Below, one piece after another: positions 18,250-26,900 of a DNA stretch of 64,000 bases (its first letter is position 1; each line of letters opens with the position of its first letter). The stretch is from an uncultured Clostridia bacterium (lineage in GTDB: Bacteria; Bacillota; Clostridia; UMGS1883): positions 1 to 64,000 of the forward strand of contig CAKSFM010000006.1 of assembly GCA_934454525.1 (NCBI GenBank), written 5' to 3'. A program made the translations under genes and the position numbers. The notes below the pieces were generated by a model, which worked only from the letters and a program-made list of their open reading frames with translations, did not search any database and was not told where the DNA came from.

Positions 18250-18507
18250 GCGCTTTGCTGCCGTTTTGCGGATTTTTCAAAGCGCAGCCGGAGCAAAGGC
18301 ACGTTGTTTGCGCTCTGTAAACATATAAATATATGGTTACGCATAGCACAAACACATCACGCGGAGCGGAGCGAAAAAGCCGCAAAACAATAGCACAACG
18401 CTACTGTTTTGCGGCTATATTACAATCATCGCCCCTGCGAGGTCGTTTAGGGGGGTATGGGGGAATCGAAACCCCCATGTTTTTGGTTCTTTTGACATCA
18501 AAAGAAC
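18248..18507 (-). repeat. Long inverted repeat, right arm (about 260 bp)
   Basis: Reverse complement of 17222-17478. It starts with AGGCGCTTTGCTGCCGTTTT at the stop codon of the small secreted protein and ends with the GTTCTTTTGA/TCAAAAGAAC palindrome (18486-18507). The divergent patch relative to the left arm lies around 18308-18348. The arm also abuts the 3' end of the MFS gene. Confidence 0.8.
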
Positions 18508-18519
18508 ATAACTACATAA

Positions 18520-19707
18520 CTAAAAAGCCTTTTTCCATGAAAAAATATTTGCGGCGCACATCACGGTTCCGAGCACTGCAATCAGCAGCCACACGGCGAG
18601 CGTTGTGTGCCAGCCTGCATTTTCGCAGAGAACGGCAATTCCGTAGCTTGATATTGCGCTGCCGATATATGTGCAGGAATTTAAAACTCCCGACACTGTT
18701 GACACATTCCCGTACTTTTTATAAAACGGCGGTATCATGCAGATAAGAATCAGATTCACGCCGTGCATGCAGCCTGTGAGAAGCGCCGAAAGAAGCACTG
18801 AAAGAGCCATGCTTTTCCCGGTAACCAACAGAAGCAGAAATGCTGCCGCGCCGCCGCAGGCAAATATCACAGCACCGCAGGCGAGCGGATTTGTGAAATG
18901 CTTTCTGTAAAGCGTTGAAGCTGCCTGAAAGCACAGTATCCCGAATATCGGAAGAATAACGCCCGAAAGGATTGCAATAACGTTGCTTATGTTATACGTT
19001 TCGGCAATGTAGGACGGCATCCATGTTGTAACGCCATCGCGCAGCATTCCCTGGAATACAATCGCGAGCATAATTCCGATAAAAAGCGGAGATATGAATC
19101 CGAGTCCGCTCTGTGCGCTTTCCGCCGCTGCCTCGCCGCTGCTTTCGGCGTCCGCACCGAATCGATTCCACAAAAGCAGCATCATAAGGCCGCATACGGC
19201 GCAGAAAACAAACACAGCTTTCCAACCGAAAAATGTGATAATCAGCGGTGAAAACAGATACGTTGCAATTGTTCCGGCAGAACTGCCCCATGAAACCTTG
19301 ACAACCGCCGATTTATACTCATCATCCGAGAGCTGAGCCGTCATAATTTTAACCATCGGCGGCCACATCAGCGACTGCGCAAGTCCGTTAATGCACATAA
19401 TGACCGTAAGTGCAAGGGGAGAGTGGGAAAACGGAATCAGAATGTTCATCATGGTTGTCAGCGCAAGTCCGCACGAAATAAGCCGCTTTGCCGAAAATCT
19501 GTCGCCGAGGATTCCGCTGATGATCTGCCCTGCGCCATAAGTGATAAAGCTGCCGGTCAGTCCGTGCGCAAGCAGCGATTTTGCAATGTGCGTGTTTTTT
19601 TCTATTTCCGATATAACCGTTCCGTAGCTCACACGAGTTATATAGCTTATCATGTATGTAAGACTGAGCAGCAGCGTGAGCTGTGCCGCTTTATTGAGTT
19701 TTTTCAC
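18520..19707 (-). CDS. MFS transporter, OPA-like (organophosphate or sugar)
   Basis: A 395-residue membrane protein with about twelve hydrophobic segments. The opening LLLSLTYMISYITRVSYGTV and the GLAQSLMWPPMVKIM segment recall the organophosphate:phosphate antiporter branch (GlpT/UhpT) of the major facilitator superfamily. Its start overlaps the upstream DeoR gene by four bases, so the regulator and transporter form one operon. DeoR proteins usually sense phosphorylated sugars, consistent with a sugar-phosphate or related solute. The exact substrate is not readable. Confidence 0.82.
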   Translation of the reverse strand: MKKLNKAAQLTLLLSLTYMISYITRVSYGTVISEIEKNTHIAKSLLAHGLTGSFITYGAGQIISGILGDRFSAKRLISCGLALTTMMNILIPFSHSPLALTVIMCINGLAQSLMWPPMVKIMTAQLSDDEYKSAVVKVSWGSSAGTIATYLFSPLIITFFGWKAVFVFCAVCGLMMLLLWNRFGADAESSGEAAAESAQSGLGFISPLFIGIMLAIVFQGMLRDGVTTWMPSYIAETYNISNVIAILSGVILPIFGILCFQAASTLYRKHFTNPLACGAVIFACGGAAAFLLLLVTGKSMALSVLLSALLTGCMHGVNLILICMIPPFYKKYGNVSTVSGVLNSCTYIGSAISSYGIAVLCENAGWHTTLAVWLLIAVLGTVMCAANIFSWKKAF

Positions 19708-20480
19708 TTTCTGTTCCCGCCTTTCAGAATTGTTATCCCGTTTTCCGCATACAGCTTTATCAGTTCATCGGAAATTCCGCTGTCCGTCACGCAGATGTAA
19801 TCCGAACGTAAATCGCTGACCTTAAGCATTGCACTTTGTTCGAATTTGCTGCTGTCGGCAAGGATATAGACCTTATCCGCCGCAGAAAGCATTGCTTTCT
19901 GAATCATGCCAAGACTGTCCTGAAAATCTCCGATGCCGTGCTCAATCGAAACGGCTGCCGGGCAGATAAATGCCTTGTATGCATGAATCCGGCTGATTGC
20001 ATCCAGTACAAGGCTGCCGCAGAACGATTTTTCCGACGGAATAAACTGACCGCCGCAAAGAATAAGCGTGTATTCCCTGCAGTCCTTTAAAATATCAAGA
20101 ATGTCGAGAGAATATGTGATAACCGTCAGCCGCTTAAAACTGCGGCGCAGCTCCTCGGCAAGCACTGCCGCCGTGCTGCCGGAATCTATCATAAGAATAT
20201 CATTCTCCGAAATGCACTGCGCCGCTTTTTCCGCAAGCTCGCGCTTTTCATCGGTGTTGAGATCAAGGCGGTTTTCCAAATCGGAATAAACAAGCGTGCC
20301 GCCCTCCTTAACAGCGCCGCCGTGAACCCTTTTGAGCGCTCCGTGCTCCTCCAGAATCAAAAGGTCGCGCCGCACCGTTTCCGTTGAAACGTTAAATTCA
20401 CGCACGAGATGCGCCGTTGTCACCGCGCCCATTTTTTCAAGCATAGCTTTAATTGCATTTTGCCGTTCTTCTGCAAACAT
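19704..20480 (-). CDS. DeoR/GlpR-family transcriptional regulator
   Basis: A 258-residue repressor. The N-terminal winged HTH (VTTAHLVREFNVSTETVRRDL) and the linker EHGALKRVHGGAV are typical of DeoR proteins. The C-terminal sensor domain (MIDSGSTAAVLAEEL, LILCGGQF, CPAAVSIEHG) resembles the sugar-phosphate isomerase fold. Start 20480 (MFAEERQ) is chosen for the GGAGG nine bases upstream. It is followed, with an ATGA overlap, by the MFS gene that it probably controls. Confidence 0.92.
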   Translation of the reverse strand: MFAEERQNAIKAMLEKMGAVTTAHLVREFNVSTETVRRDLLILEEHGALKRVHGGAVKEGGTLVYSDLENRLDLNTDEKRELAEKAAQCISENDILMIDSGSTAAVLAEELRRSFKRLTVITYSLDILDILKDCREYTLILCGGQFIPSEKSFCGSLVLDAISRIHAYKAFICPAAVSIEHGIGDFQDSLGMIQKAMLSAADKVYILADSSKFEQSAMLKVSDLRSDYICVTDSGISDELIKLYAENGITILKGGNRK

Positions 20481-20506
20481 ATGCAACAACCTCCAATACA
20501 ATCCAC

Positions 20507-20534
20507 ATTATAACACACAAATCCAAATTGTCAA
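20507..20534 (-). promoter_or_regulatory. Promoter of the deoR-MFS operon
   Basis: On the minus strand, TTGACA (20534-20529) and TATAAT (20512-20507) are separated by 16 bp. Both hexamers match the sigma-A consensus perfectly. The leader to the start codon is about 20 bases. Confidence 0.8.
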
Positions 20535-20614
20535 TAAAAAACGCAAAAAAATGAACCGAAGAGAATTATGCCTGACAGGGAAAAACAGGAACAAATGTAA
20601 GGGAAATAAAACAT

Positions 20615-20643
20615 TTGATTTTCAGACCAAAGTATGATATAAT
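20615..20643 (+). promoter_or_regulatory. Promoter of the diguanylate cyclase gene
   Basis: TTGATT (20615-20620) and TATAAT (20638-20643) are spaced by 17 bp. The predicted transcript starts near 20650, which places the translation start at ATG 20684 and not at the TTG of 20615. Confidence 0.75.
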
Positions 20644-20683
20644 TGCAAAAAATGCATTAAAAACAGCTGAAAGGTTGTATGAG

Positions 20684-21763
20684 ATGGATTCATACTATAC
20701 ATCTGCCGTGGTGATCAGTTCTCTGTCACTGGCTGCTATGCTGATCGGGACATTTAATAATCATTTTATGTCTGCCGCAAAAAGAAAACTGTTTCAGACC
20801 TTGTTTTCGCTTCTGATTTTGCTGAATTGGGCGGAATGGTACGGCGACTTTCTTGAGGCCGCACATGCAGGCATGCGCGGTTTGCATGTGCTTGTAAAAA
20901 TGGCTGAAATGTGCCTGACCCCGTTCGTTCCGGTTATAGCGGTTCGGATATTTACTTCAAAAGCTGCGCTCAAGGCGGCAAGGGCAGCGGCATACTTTAA
21001 TTTGATTCTTCAGATATTCTCGCTCTATACGGGCGCTGTGTTCTCGGTTGACGGGATGAATGATTATACAAGAGGCCCCCTGTATTCCTTATATGTTGCA
21101 ACGTTTGTTGTCGGAACAATTGCGTTTATTGTCGGAAGTATGCAGTTTAACCGCCACTATCAGCATGCGAATAAGCGATTTTTGATGGCAATTATTTCGC
21201 TGGTTTTTTTTACGATTGCACTGCCGATAGTAAACCCATCCGTCAGGCTTGACTGGACGTGCCTTTCGTTTGTTATGATTCTTTTTTACATTTATTATAA
21301 TCAGCTGGTTCAGCAGGTTGACAGCGTGACAGGGCTTCTGAGCAGAAGAAGCTATGATTTGGCTTTGCAGAATATCAGCAAAGAAGCGGCGATTATATTT
21401 TTCGACGTGGATGAGTTTAAGAAGATTAACGACACTTACGGTCACAGTTACGGTGATGAGTGCCTGGTTGCGCTTGGGCGCGAGCTGAAGCACGTTTTTG
21501 AAAAGCATGGTTATTGTTACAGGTTCGGCGGCGATGAAATCTGCGTGATTCTCCGTAAAAATCCCGCTGAAGCGCAGCAGCTTATCGCAAAATTTTTTGA
21601 CAGTGTGCAGCGCCTGCAGCAAAAAGACAGAAATATTCCCGGTGTTTCTGTCGGATATGCGTTTTTTAACCCCGATGAGGAGTCTGCGGAGGACGCGGTG
21701 CGCCGCGCGGATGAAATGATGTACCGCAGCAAGCGCGAAAAAAAGGCTGCCGTGAATCTATGA
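20684..21763 (+). CDS. Membrane-bound diguanylate cyclase (GGDEF)
   Basis: Makes the second messenger c-di-GMP from two GTP. The first 200 residues hold about six membrane helices of a 7TM-like sensor. The C-terminal GGDEF domain has DSVTGLLSRRSYD, FFDVDEFKKINDTYGHSYGD and the active-site loop RFGGDEICVIL, all intact. No RxxD inhibitory site is obvious before the active loop. It is a single gene with its own promoter. ATG 20684 follows AAGG by nine bases. The membrane sensor's signal is unknown. Confidence 0.9.
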   Translation: MDSYYTSAVVISSLSLAAMLIGTFNNHFMSAAKRKLFQTLFSLLILLNWAEWYGDFLEAAHAGMRGLHVLVKMAEMCLTPFVPVIAVRIFTSKAALKAARAAAYFNLILQIFSLYTGAVFSVDGMNDYTRGPLYSLYVATFVVGTIAFIVGSMQFNRHYQHANKRFLMAIISLVFFTIALPIVNPSVRLDWTCLSFVMILFYIYYNQLVQQVDSVTGLLSRRSYDLALQNISKEAAIIFFDVDEFKKINDTYGHSYGDECLVALGRELKHVFEKHGYCYRFGGDEICVILRKNPAEAQQLIAKFFDSVQRLQQKDRNIPGVSVGYAFFNPDEESAEDAVRRADEMMYRSKREKKAAVNL

Positions 21764-21817
21764 AAAGGCGCTTTTTGGAAGCACATGAAAAAAAGTTGAA
21801 AAAGTTGAAAAAAAGGC

Positions 21818-21846
21818 TTGACTTTTTCACGGATATATACTATAAT
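21818..21846 (+). promoter_or_regulatory. Promoter of the tRNA operon
   Basis: TTGACT (21818-21823), a 17-bp spacer and TATAAT (21841-21846) precede tRNA-Met by about 30 bases. This is a strong sigma-A promoter, as expected for stable RNA. Confidence 0.85.
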
Positions 21847-21877
21847 ATCGCTTGTGTCAAGCAACGGTCTTGAACAT

Positions 21878-21954
21878 GGCGGCGTAGCTCAGTTGGCTAG
21901 AGCAAACGGTTCATACCCGTTAGGTCGGTGGTTCGAGCCCACTCGCCGCTACCA
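21878..21954 (+). tRNA. tRNA-Met (CAT)
   Basis: The cloverleaf folds with acceptor stem GGCGGCG/CGCCGCT (a G-U at the end). The anticodon stem is AACGG/CCGTT, the anticodon loop TTCATAC (anticodon CAT), and a GGTTCGAGCC T-arm is present. CCA is encoded. The acceptor stem does not show the C1-A72 mismatch of initiators, so this is an elongator tRNA. Confidence 0.95.
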
Positions 21955-21957
21955 TCA

Positions 21958-22032
21958 GGCCCGTTGGTCAAGCGGTTAAGACACCGCCCTTTCACGGCGG
22001 TAACACGAGTTCAAATCTCGTACGGGTCACCA
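21958..22032 (+). tRNA. tRNA-Glu (TTC)
   Basis: Acceptor stem GGCCCGT/ACGGGTC. The anticodon stem CCGCC/GGCGG encloses the loop CTTTCAC (anticodon TTC). The T-arm is GAGTTCAAATCTC, and CCA is encoded. It lies three bases after tRNA-Met. Confidence 0.95.
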
Positions 22033-22038
22033 TTATTC

Positions 22039-22114
22039 GGGAGCATAGCTCAGCTGGGAGAGCATCTGCCTTACAAGCAGAGGGTCATAGGTTCGAGCCC
22101 TATTGTTCCCACCA
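22039..22114 (+). tRNA. tRNA-Val (TAC)
   Basis: Acceptor stem GGGAGCA/TGTTCCC. The anticodon stem TCTGC/GCAGA encloses the loop CTTACAA (anticodon TAC). The T-arm is ATAGGTTCGAGCCCTAT, and CCA is encoded. It is the last gene of the tRNA operon. Confidence 0.95.
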
Positions 22115-22115
22115 C

Positions 22116-22150
22116 AAAAAAGAGATTTGTTTCGGCAAATCTCTTTTTTT
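22116..22150 (+). terminator. Terminator of the tRNA operon
   Basis: AAAAAAGAGATTTG (22116-22129) pairs with CAAATCTCTTTTTTT (22136-22150) across a six-base TTTCGG loop, ending in a run of seven T. Confidence 0.95.
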
Positions 22151-22217
22151 TAAACAAATTGAGTGAATCGCAAGCGGTTTTCTCGGAAAAAAGCTCACGG
22201 TTGAAAATTGAATAACC

Positions 22218-22429
22218 GCACAAAGTGTCAGCCGCTTTGTTTGGAAACGGTTGGTGAAAAGGGAATCGGGTCAGAACCCCGAACGATAACAGTCGCCGTA
22301 AATATTCGGATGTTTATGCACCGTCGGTGAAAGCCGGTCATTGGGAAACTGAGAAGGCAGGTGCATAAGCGATAAGCTTTGTTTGCAAGGAGCTTGGGAG
22401 AATATGAGTCGGAAGACCTGCTTTGGTGC
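22218..22429 (+). ncRNA. Cobalamin riboswitch
   Basis: The B12-box signature GAGTCGGAAGACCTGC is at 22406-22421. Upstream are the other conserved core blocks: GTGAAAAGGGAATCGGGTC with AACCCCGAAC (22252-22285), GTCGGTGAAAGCCGG, and the CATTGGGAAACTGAGAAGGC stem. GCACAAAG (22218-22225) can pair with CTTTGGTGC (22421-22429) to close P1. It lies about 165 bases upstream of the secreted-protein gene at 22594 in the same orientation, and a terminator lies between. Bacterial cobalamin riboswitches normally shut off cobalamin uptake or synthesis genes when the vitamin is plentiful. Confidence 0.93.
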
Positions 22430-22483
22430 TGTTTTGCAAAGTATTTATTTACAGAAGCGGCAGTTTCGGTGAAAGCGTTTTTC

Positions 22484-22552
22484 GCTGTGCCGATTTGCGG
22501 TGTAACACAGGAACAGTCTGCTGTGTCGATTTAATTTCGGCACAGCTTTTTT
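22484..22552 (+). terminator. Riboswitch expression-platform terminator with alternative arm
   Basis: GCTGTGTCGA (22520-22529) pairs with TCGGCACAGC (22537-22546), followed by TTTTTT. A second near-identical 5' arm, GCTGTGCCGA, occurs about 35 bases earlier (about 22484) and pairs with the same 3' arm without mismatch. Two competing 5' arms fit a switchable terminator/antiterminator controlled by the aptamer. Confidence 0.75.
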
Positions 22553-22593
22553 GTATCTGAATACCGATGCGGTTGAATCAAAGGAGGATTCAA

Positions 22594-23895
22594 ATGCAGA
22601 CAGTGAAATTGTTCAAACGGACAGCGGCGCTCTTTGCGGCGCTTACAGTTGCAGCAGCAGCGGCAGCGATTACGGCATTTGCGGACGATGCGCTGCCCGG
22701 CAACGGAACAGAGGCAGACCCTTACATAATCAGAACCGGCGCAGAGCTTGTGGAAATCGGAGGAAGTGAAGGCGGCGTCGGTTATATCACACTTGCAAAC
22801 GACATTGACTTGTCGGCTTACGCAGGACAGCAAACATGCATAATAAAAAAGCTGACCGGTAAGCTTGACGGGGCAGGTCACAAAATCACTGGACTGAACC
22901 TGAAGGGAAAAGCAGGTAAATATGGTAGTGAGGTAAAAACCGGTCTTATCGGCGAACTCAGCGGAAGCGTTGAAAATCTCACAATCAGTAACGCTGTTAT
23001 TACCGGTGCAAACTCAAGTAACTATGTCGGCACGCTTGCGGCATATATTCCCGTTGGAAGCGAGGTTTACATAAATAATTGTGCCGTTACGGGAACAATT
23101 GCCGGACCAACAAGTTATACTTCAAATTTATATATTGGAGCATTGGTCGGATACGCTAAATATGTGAGCGGTAGCGAGACTACGGTTAGCTTTAATAATT
23201 GCATAAGCGATGTAGATAATACATGCTCCGGCGCACTTAACTCCGGCGGTGTTATGGGCTTGATTGAGGATTATGTTGCACTAAATGTATCTTGCTGCGC
23301 AGTGCTTGGAAATGTTGCGGCATATTCAAGTGCGTGTGGAATTCTGGGAATCTACAAAGGCGGTAACGCGGCATTAAACATTAGCAACAGTTATTTCGGC
23401 GGAAAACTCAGCGGAAAAAGTAAATGCGGAATAGCGTACAATCAATATAACAAGCCTAAGATACAATGCAGCAAATTTTACTTTGACACTCAAAAAAACA
23501 CATATACCAAAGCGTTGAGCAATGATGATGTTGACGGCGCAAGCGGCGTTACAACTGCCGGAATAATGGCGCTTGCTTCAACACTTGACGGCTTTGAAGC
23601 AAGTGATGAATTCGGCGGCTACCCCGTACCGAAGCAGCAGACGGCAGCTGCATTCTCCGTAACGGTTGACGGAAACGATGTAAAAGTAACGGCGGCAAAA
23701 GCAGGAAGCTACAGCCTGGTTCTTGCTTCCTATTCAGGGGAGGCGCTTGCCGATGTACATATTCAAACGGTAACGTTTGCAAATGACGGAGACGGGCAGA
23801 CCGTTTCCGTACCGGACGGATTTACGGCGGACGGAAGAAGCTTTAAGGCAATGCTTTGGAACGGAATGCGTCCGCTTGCAAAATCAAATAATTAA
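22594..23895 (+). CDS. Secreted beta-helix-like protein under cobalamin riboswitch control
   Basis: A 433-residue exported protein of unknown function. Residues 1-32 are a signal peptide (LFAALTVAAAAAAITAFA). The body has repeated turns resembling a parallel beta-helix (ANDIDLSAY, GKLDGAGHKITGLNLKG, VENLTISNAVITG, YINNCAVTGTI), similar to GLUG-type repeats, with a small C-terminal beta domain. It has no SLH module and no lipobox. ATG 22594 follows AAAGGAGG. It is the first gene after the riboswitch and is followed 15 bases later by the transcobalamin-like SLH protein, whose N-terminus has related repeats. A role in binding or presenting corrinoids is an inference from position. Confidence 0.75.
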   Translation: MQTVKLFKRTAALFAALTVAAAAAAITAFADDALPGNGTEADPYIIRTGAELVEIGGSEGGVGYITLANDIDLSAYAGQQTCIIKKLTGKLDGAGHKITGLNLKGKAGKYGSEVKTGLIGELSGSVENLTISNAVITGANSSNYVGTLAAYIPVGSEVYINNCAVTGTIAGPTSYTSNLYIGALVGYAKYVSGSETTVSFNNCISDVDNTCSGALNSGGVMGLIEDYVALNVSCCAVLGNVAAYSSACGILGIYKGGNAALNISNSYFGGKLSGKSKCGIAYNQYNKPKIQCSKFYFDTQKNTYTKALSNDDVDGASGVTTAGIMALASTLDGFEASDEFGGYPVPKQQTAAAFSVTVDGNDVKVTAAKAGSYSLVLASYSGEALADVHIQTVTFANDGDGQTVSVPDGFTADGRSFKAMLWNGMRPLAKSNN

Positions 23896-23910
23896 GCGGA
23901 GGTTATATAA

Positions 23911-26900
23911 ATGAAAAAGCAAAATGTATTCAACAGGCTTGCCGTCACGCTGCTTGCAGTGTGCGTTATGCTCGGGAGCATATCCCTTTCGGCATTCGCA
24001 TTTGAAAGCGGAGCGGACGGACAAATCATCATCTCAACGGCGGAGGAGCTTCTGAGCCTTGCCGAAGCGGTGAACGACGGTGAAAATGCCGACGCGCACG
24101 TTCTGCTCACAGATGATATTTCGGTTGAGGGTTCATGGACTCCGCTCGGCAAAAATGCGGTTTTCCCTTTTAAGGGTGAATTTGACGGAAACGGCCACAG
24201 CGTTACGGTGACGGTTGACAATCCGAGCCTGAGCTACTTTGGCTTTTTCGGCTGCCTTGAAAATGCAACCGTTAAAAACCTTACCGTGAACGGTGAAATA
24301 TACTGCTCCGAGCCTTATGCATATGTCGGCGGACTGTCGGCACGTGCGCGCGGAAATGTGACGGTTGAAAACTGCGTGAACAACGCCGTTGTTTCCTCCT
24401 ATGCAAGGGGAAGCGCCGGTGTTGGCGGAATTATCGGCGGCTATGACGACGGCGCTGAATATGTGTTTGAAAATATCCGCCTTGTTTTAAACGGCTGCGT
24501 GAACAATGGCATGATTATGGTAACGGGTGCGGATTCCAAGGCGGTTGGCGGCGGAATACTCGGCTCAAATGCCAACTGCGCACAGCTGACGGAGTGCGAA
24601 AACAACGGTGCAATCTATGCTCCCGAAATCTGCGTCGGCGGATTGATGGGTCAGGCAGGATATACAACGGGTGATTTTCACGTAAGCATAACAGACTGCA
24701 GATCGGAGGGTGCAATTGCCGGAAAAAGCGGCAAAACCTTCAGACTGTACGGCAGCGGCACAATATCCTCGGAAAACATAATCGGCAGCGGAGATAACGA
24801 AAGCGTTTCGGGCGATAATATTGCACTGCCGCTGATTACAGAATCGCAGAAATACTCCTCATCGGCGTTTGTTCCGGCAGACAGTGCGGCAGGGGATTAT
24901 GTAAACCTTATCAAATCGGGTGAAGCTGCTGACGAAAGCATAACTGTTGTATGCGGTCAGGGCGAAAAGGATATCAAAAAAGGCTTTCTCGAATGTGACG
25001 AAAACGGAATTAAGCTTATAAAGCTTAACGACACGGGGAAAATCGCCACTGAAACGGCAACGCTCAGCTTCACGGACGAATCGGGCAGCACACTCAGAAA
25101 ACCGATTTCAGTAAGCATTGCTCCCGGTGAAAAGGGTGCGCGCACGGCTCTCATGCATAATATCGCAGCAACCTACGCCGGAAATTCGGATGAGTGGGTT
25201 GTGTTCGACATGGCTGTTTACGAAGCACTCGGCTTCGGTGAAAACACAACGGATAAAACGGCATATCTCAACAAAGCCGTTAATGCACTTTCTTCGGCAA
25301 GCGCACTTGCAACAGACCGTGCAAAAGCCGAAATAATTTTAAATGCTCTCGGTATTGATTCAACACGGCTTACATCATATGATAAAACATCATATAACAA
25401 TGCCGGAGCGCTTGCAAATATGCAGCTCGGCAGCAGCTACTATGCCGCTCCGTGGATATTGCTTGCAGAGGAAGCGGGTCAGCTTTCACTTTCCGACAAG
25501 CAGCGCAGTGACATGATTGACCTGCTGATAAAGGCACAGGGCGAAAACGGACTTTTCTATTCAATATGGGCGAACGAAAAGTATGACGATGTTGATACCA
25601 CGGGAACAGCTCTTGCCGCACTGGCAAGATTTAAGGATGACGACGCCGTTAAGGCTTTCTGCGATAAGGCGCTTGAGGGTCTCAGCAGCGCGCAGGGCGA
25701 AAACGGGTCTTACGGAAATATCAACTCCGATGCGATGGTTATTATCGGATTTGCCGCAATGGGAATCAATCCGTCATCGGATGAGCGTTTTGTTAAAAAC
25801 GGATGCAGCCTTGCCGATGCGGTTATGCTTTATGTTAACGACGCCGGCAACGGATTTACAACAACTTATATTTCGGGAAGCAGCGGCGACAAGGCGCGCG
25901 CACTTGCAACGGAGCAGGGCTTCCGCGCACTTGTAACGCTTGAGCAGCTTTCGGATTGCAGCACATTCAATGTGTATACTATGAAATCCGAGGGCGGACA
26001 AAGCGCTCCCGTCAAGGCAGAGCTTAAGCCTTTTGAGGCTACTGAAAAGACGGACGAAAAGACGGATGAAAGCGCCGGCGAGAGCGGCGGCGGCACATCC
26101 GGAGGCTCGGCAGAAACGGAAATAACGGTTAAGGCTGAGGTCATTGCGGCAGATTCCGAGGAATGGCTCAGCGAGAGCGTTACGGTTGAAAAAGGCGCAA
26201 CCGCGGCGGACGTTTTGAAAAAAGCGCTTGCAAAGGCAGGCATGAGCGCAAACGGAATTGACAGCGGATATATCAAATCCGTGACGAAGAACGGGAAAAC
26301 GCTTGCCGAATTCGACAAGGGTTCAAACAGCGGCTGGATGTACAAAATTAACGGCACTGCTCCCCAAAAGAGTATTTTGGATTGCACGGTTAAATCGGGC
26401 GATACGGTAACGCTTTATTACACGGCTGACTATACAAAGGACAGCTCGACAAGAAAATGGTCACGCGGCGGCAGCTCGTCCGCAGGCGCTTCGGAGACGA
26501 AAACAGATAAGGAAGAAACCGCGGCGGAGAATAAAGCGGAGCTTCCGTTCAAGGACGTTAAGAACGATATGTGGTTCTGCGAATATGTTACGGAGGCATA
26601 TGAAAGCGGACTGATGAAGGGCATTTCCGAAACAGAGTTTGCCCCCGAAGACAATCTTACTCGTGCGGCGCTTGTAACACTTCTTTACAGAATGGAAAAC
26701 GAACCGCAGACGGAGCTTTCGGGCCTTTCCGATGTGGAGAGCGGCGCATGGTATGAAAAGGCAGCCGGCTGGGCATATAAAAACGGAATTGTGAACGGAA
26801 TCAAAAGCGGTGACGGAGAATATTCCTTTGCCCCGAACGCCGATGTAACGCGTGAGCAGGCAGCGGCAATTCTCTACAGATATGCACAGTTTAAGGGCGC

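Noticed and set aside
21928..22215. Plus-strand frame across the tRNA genes
   Set aside because: It is translation of tRNA-Met, tRNA-Glu and tRNA-Val and their terminator.
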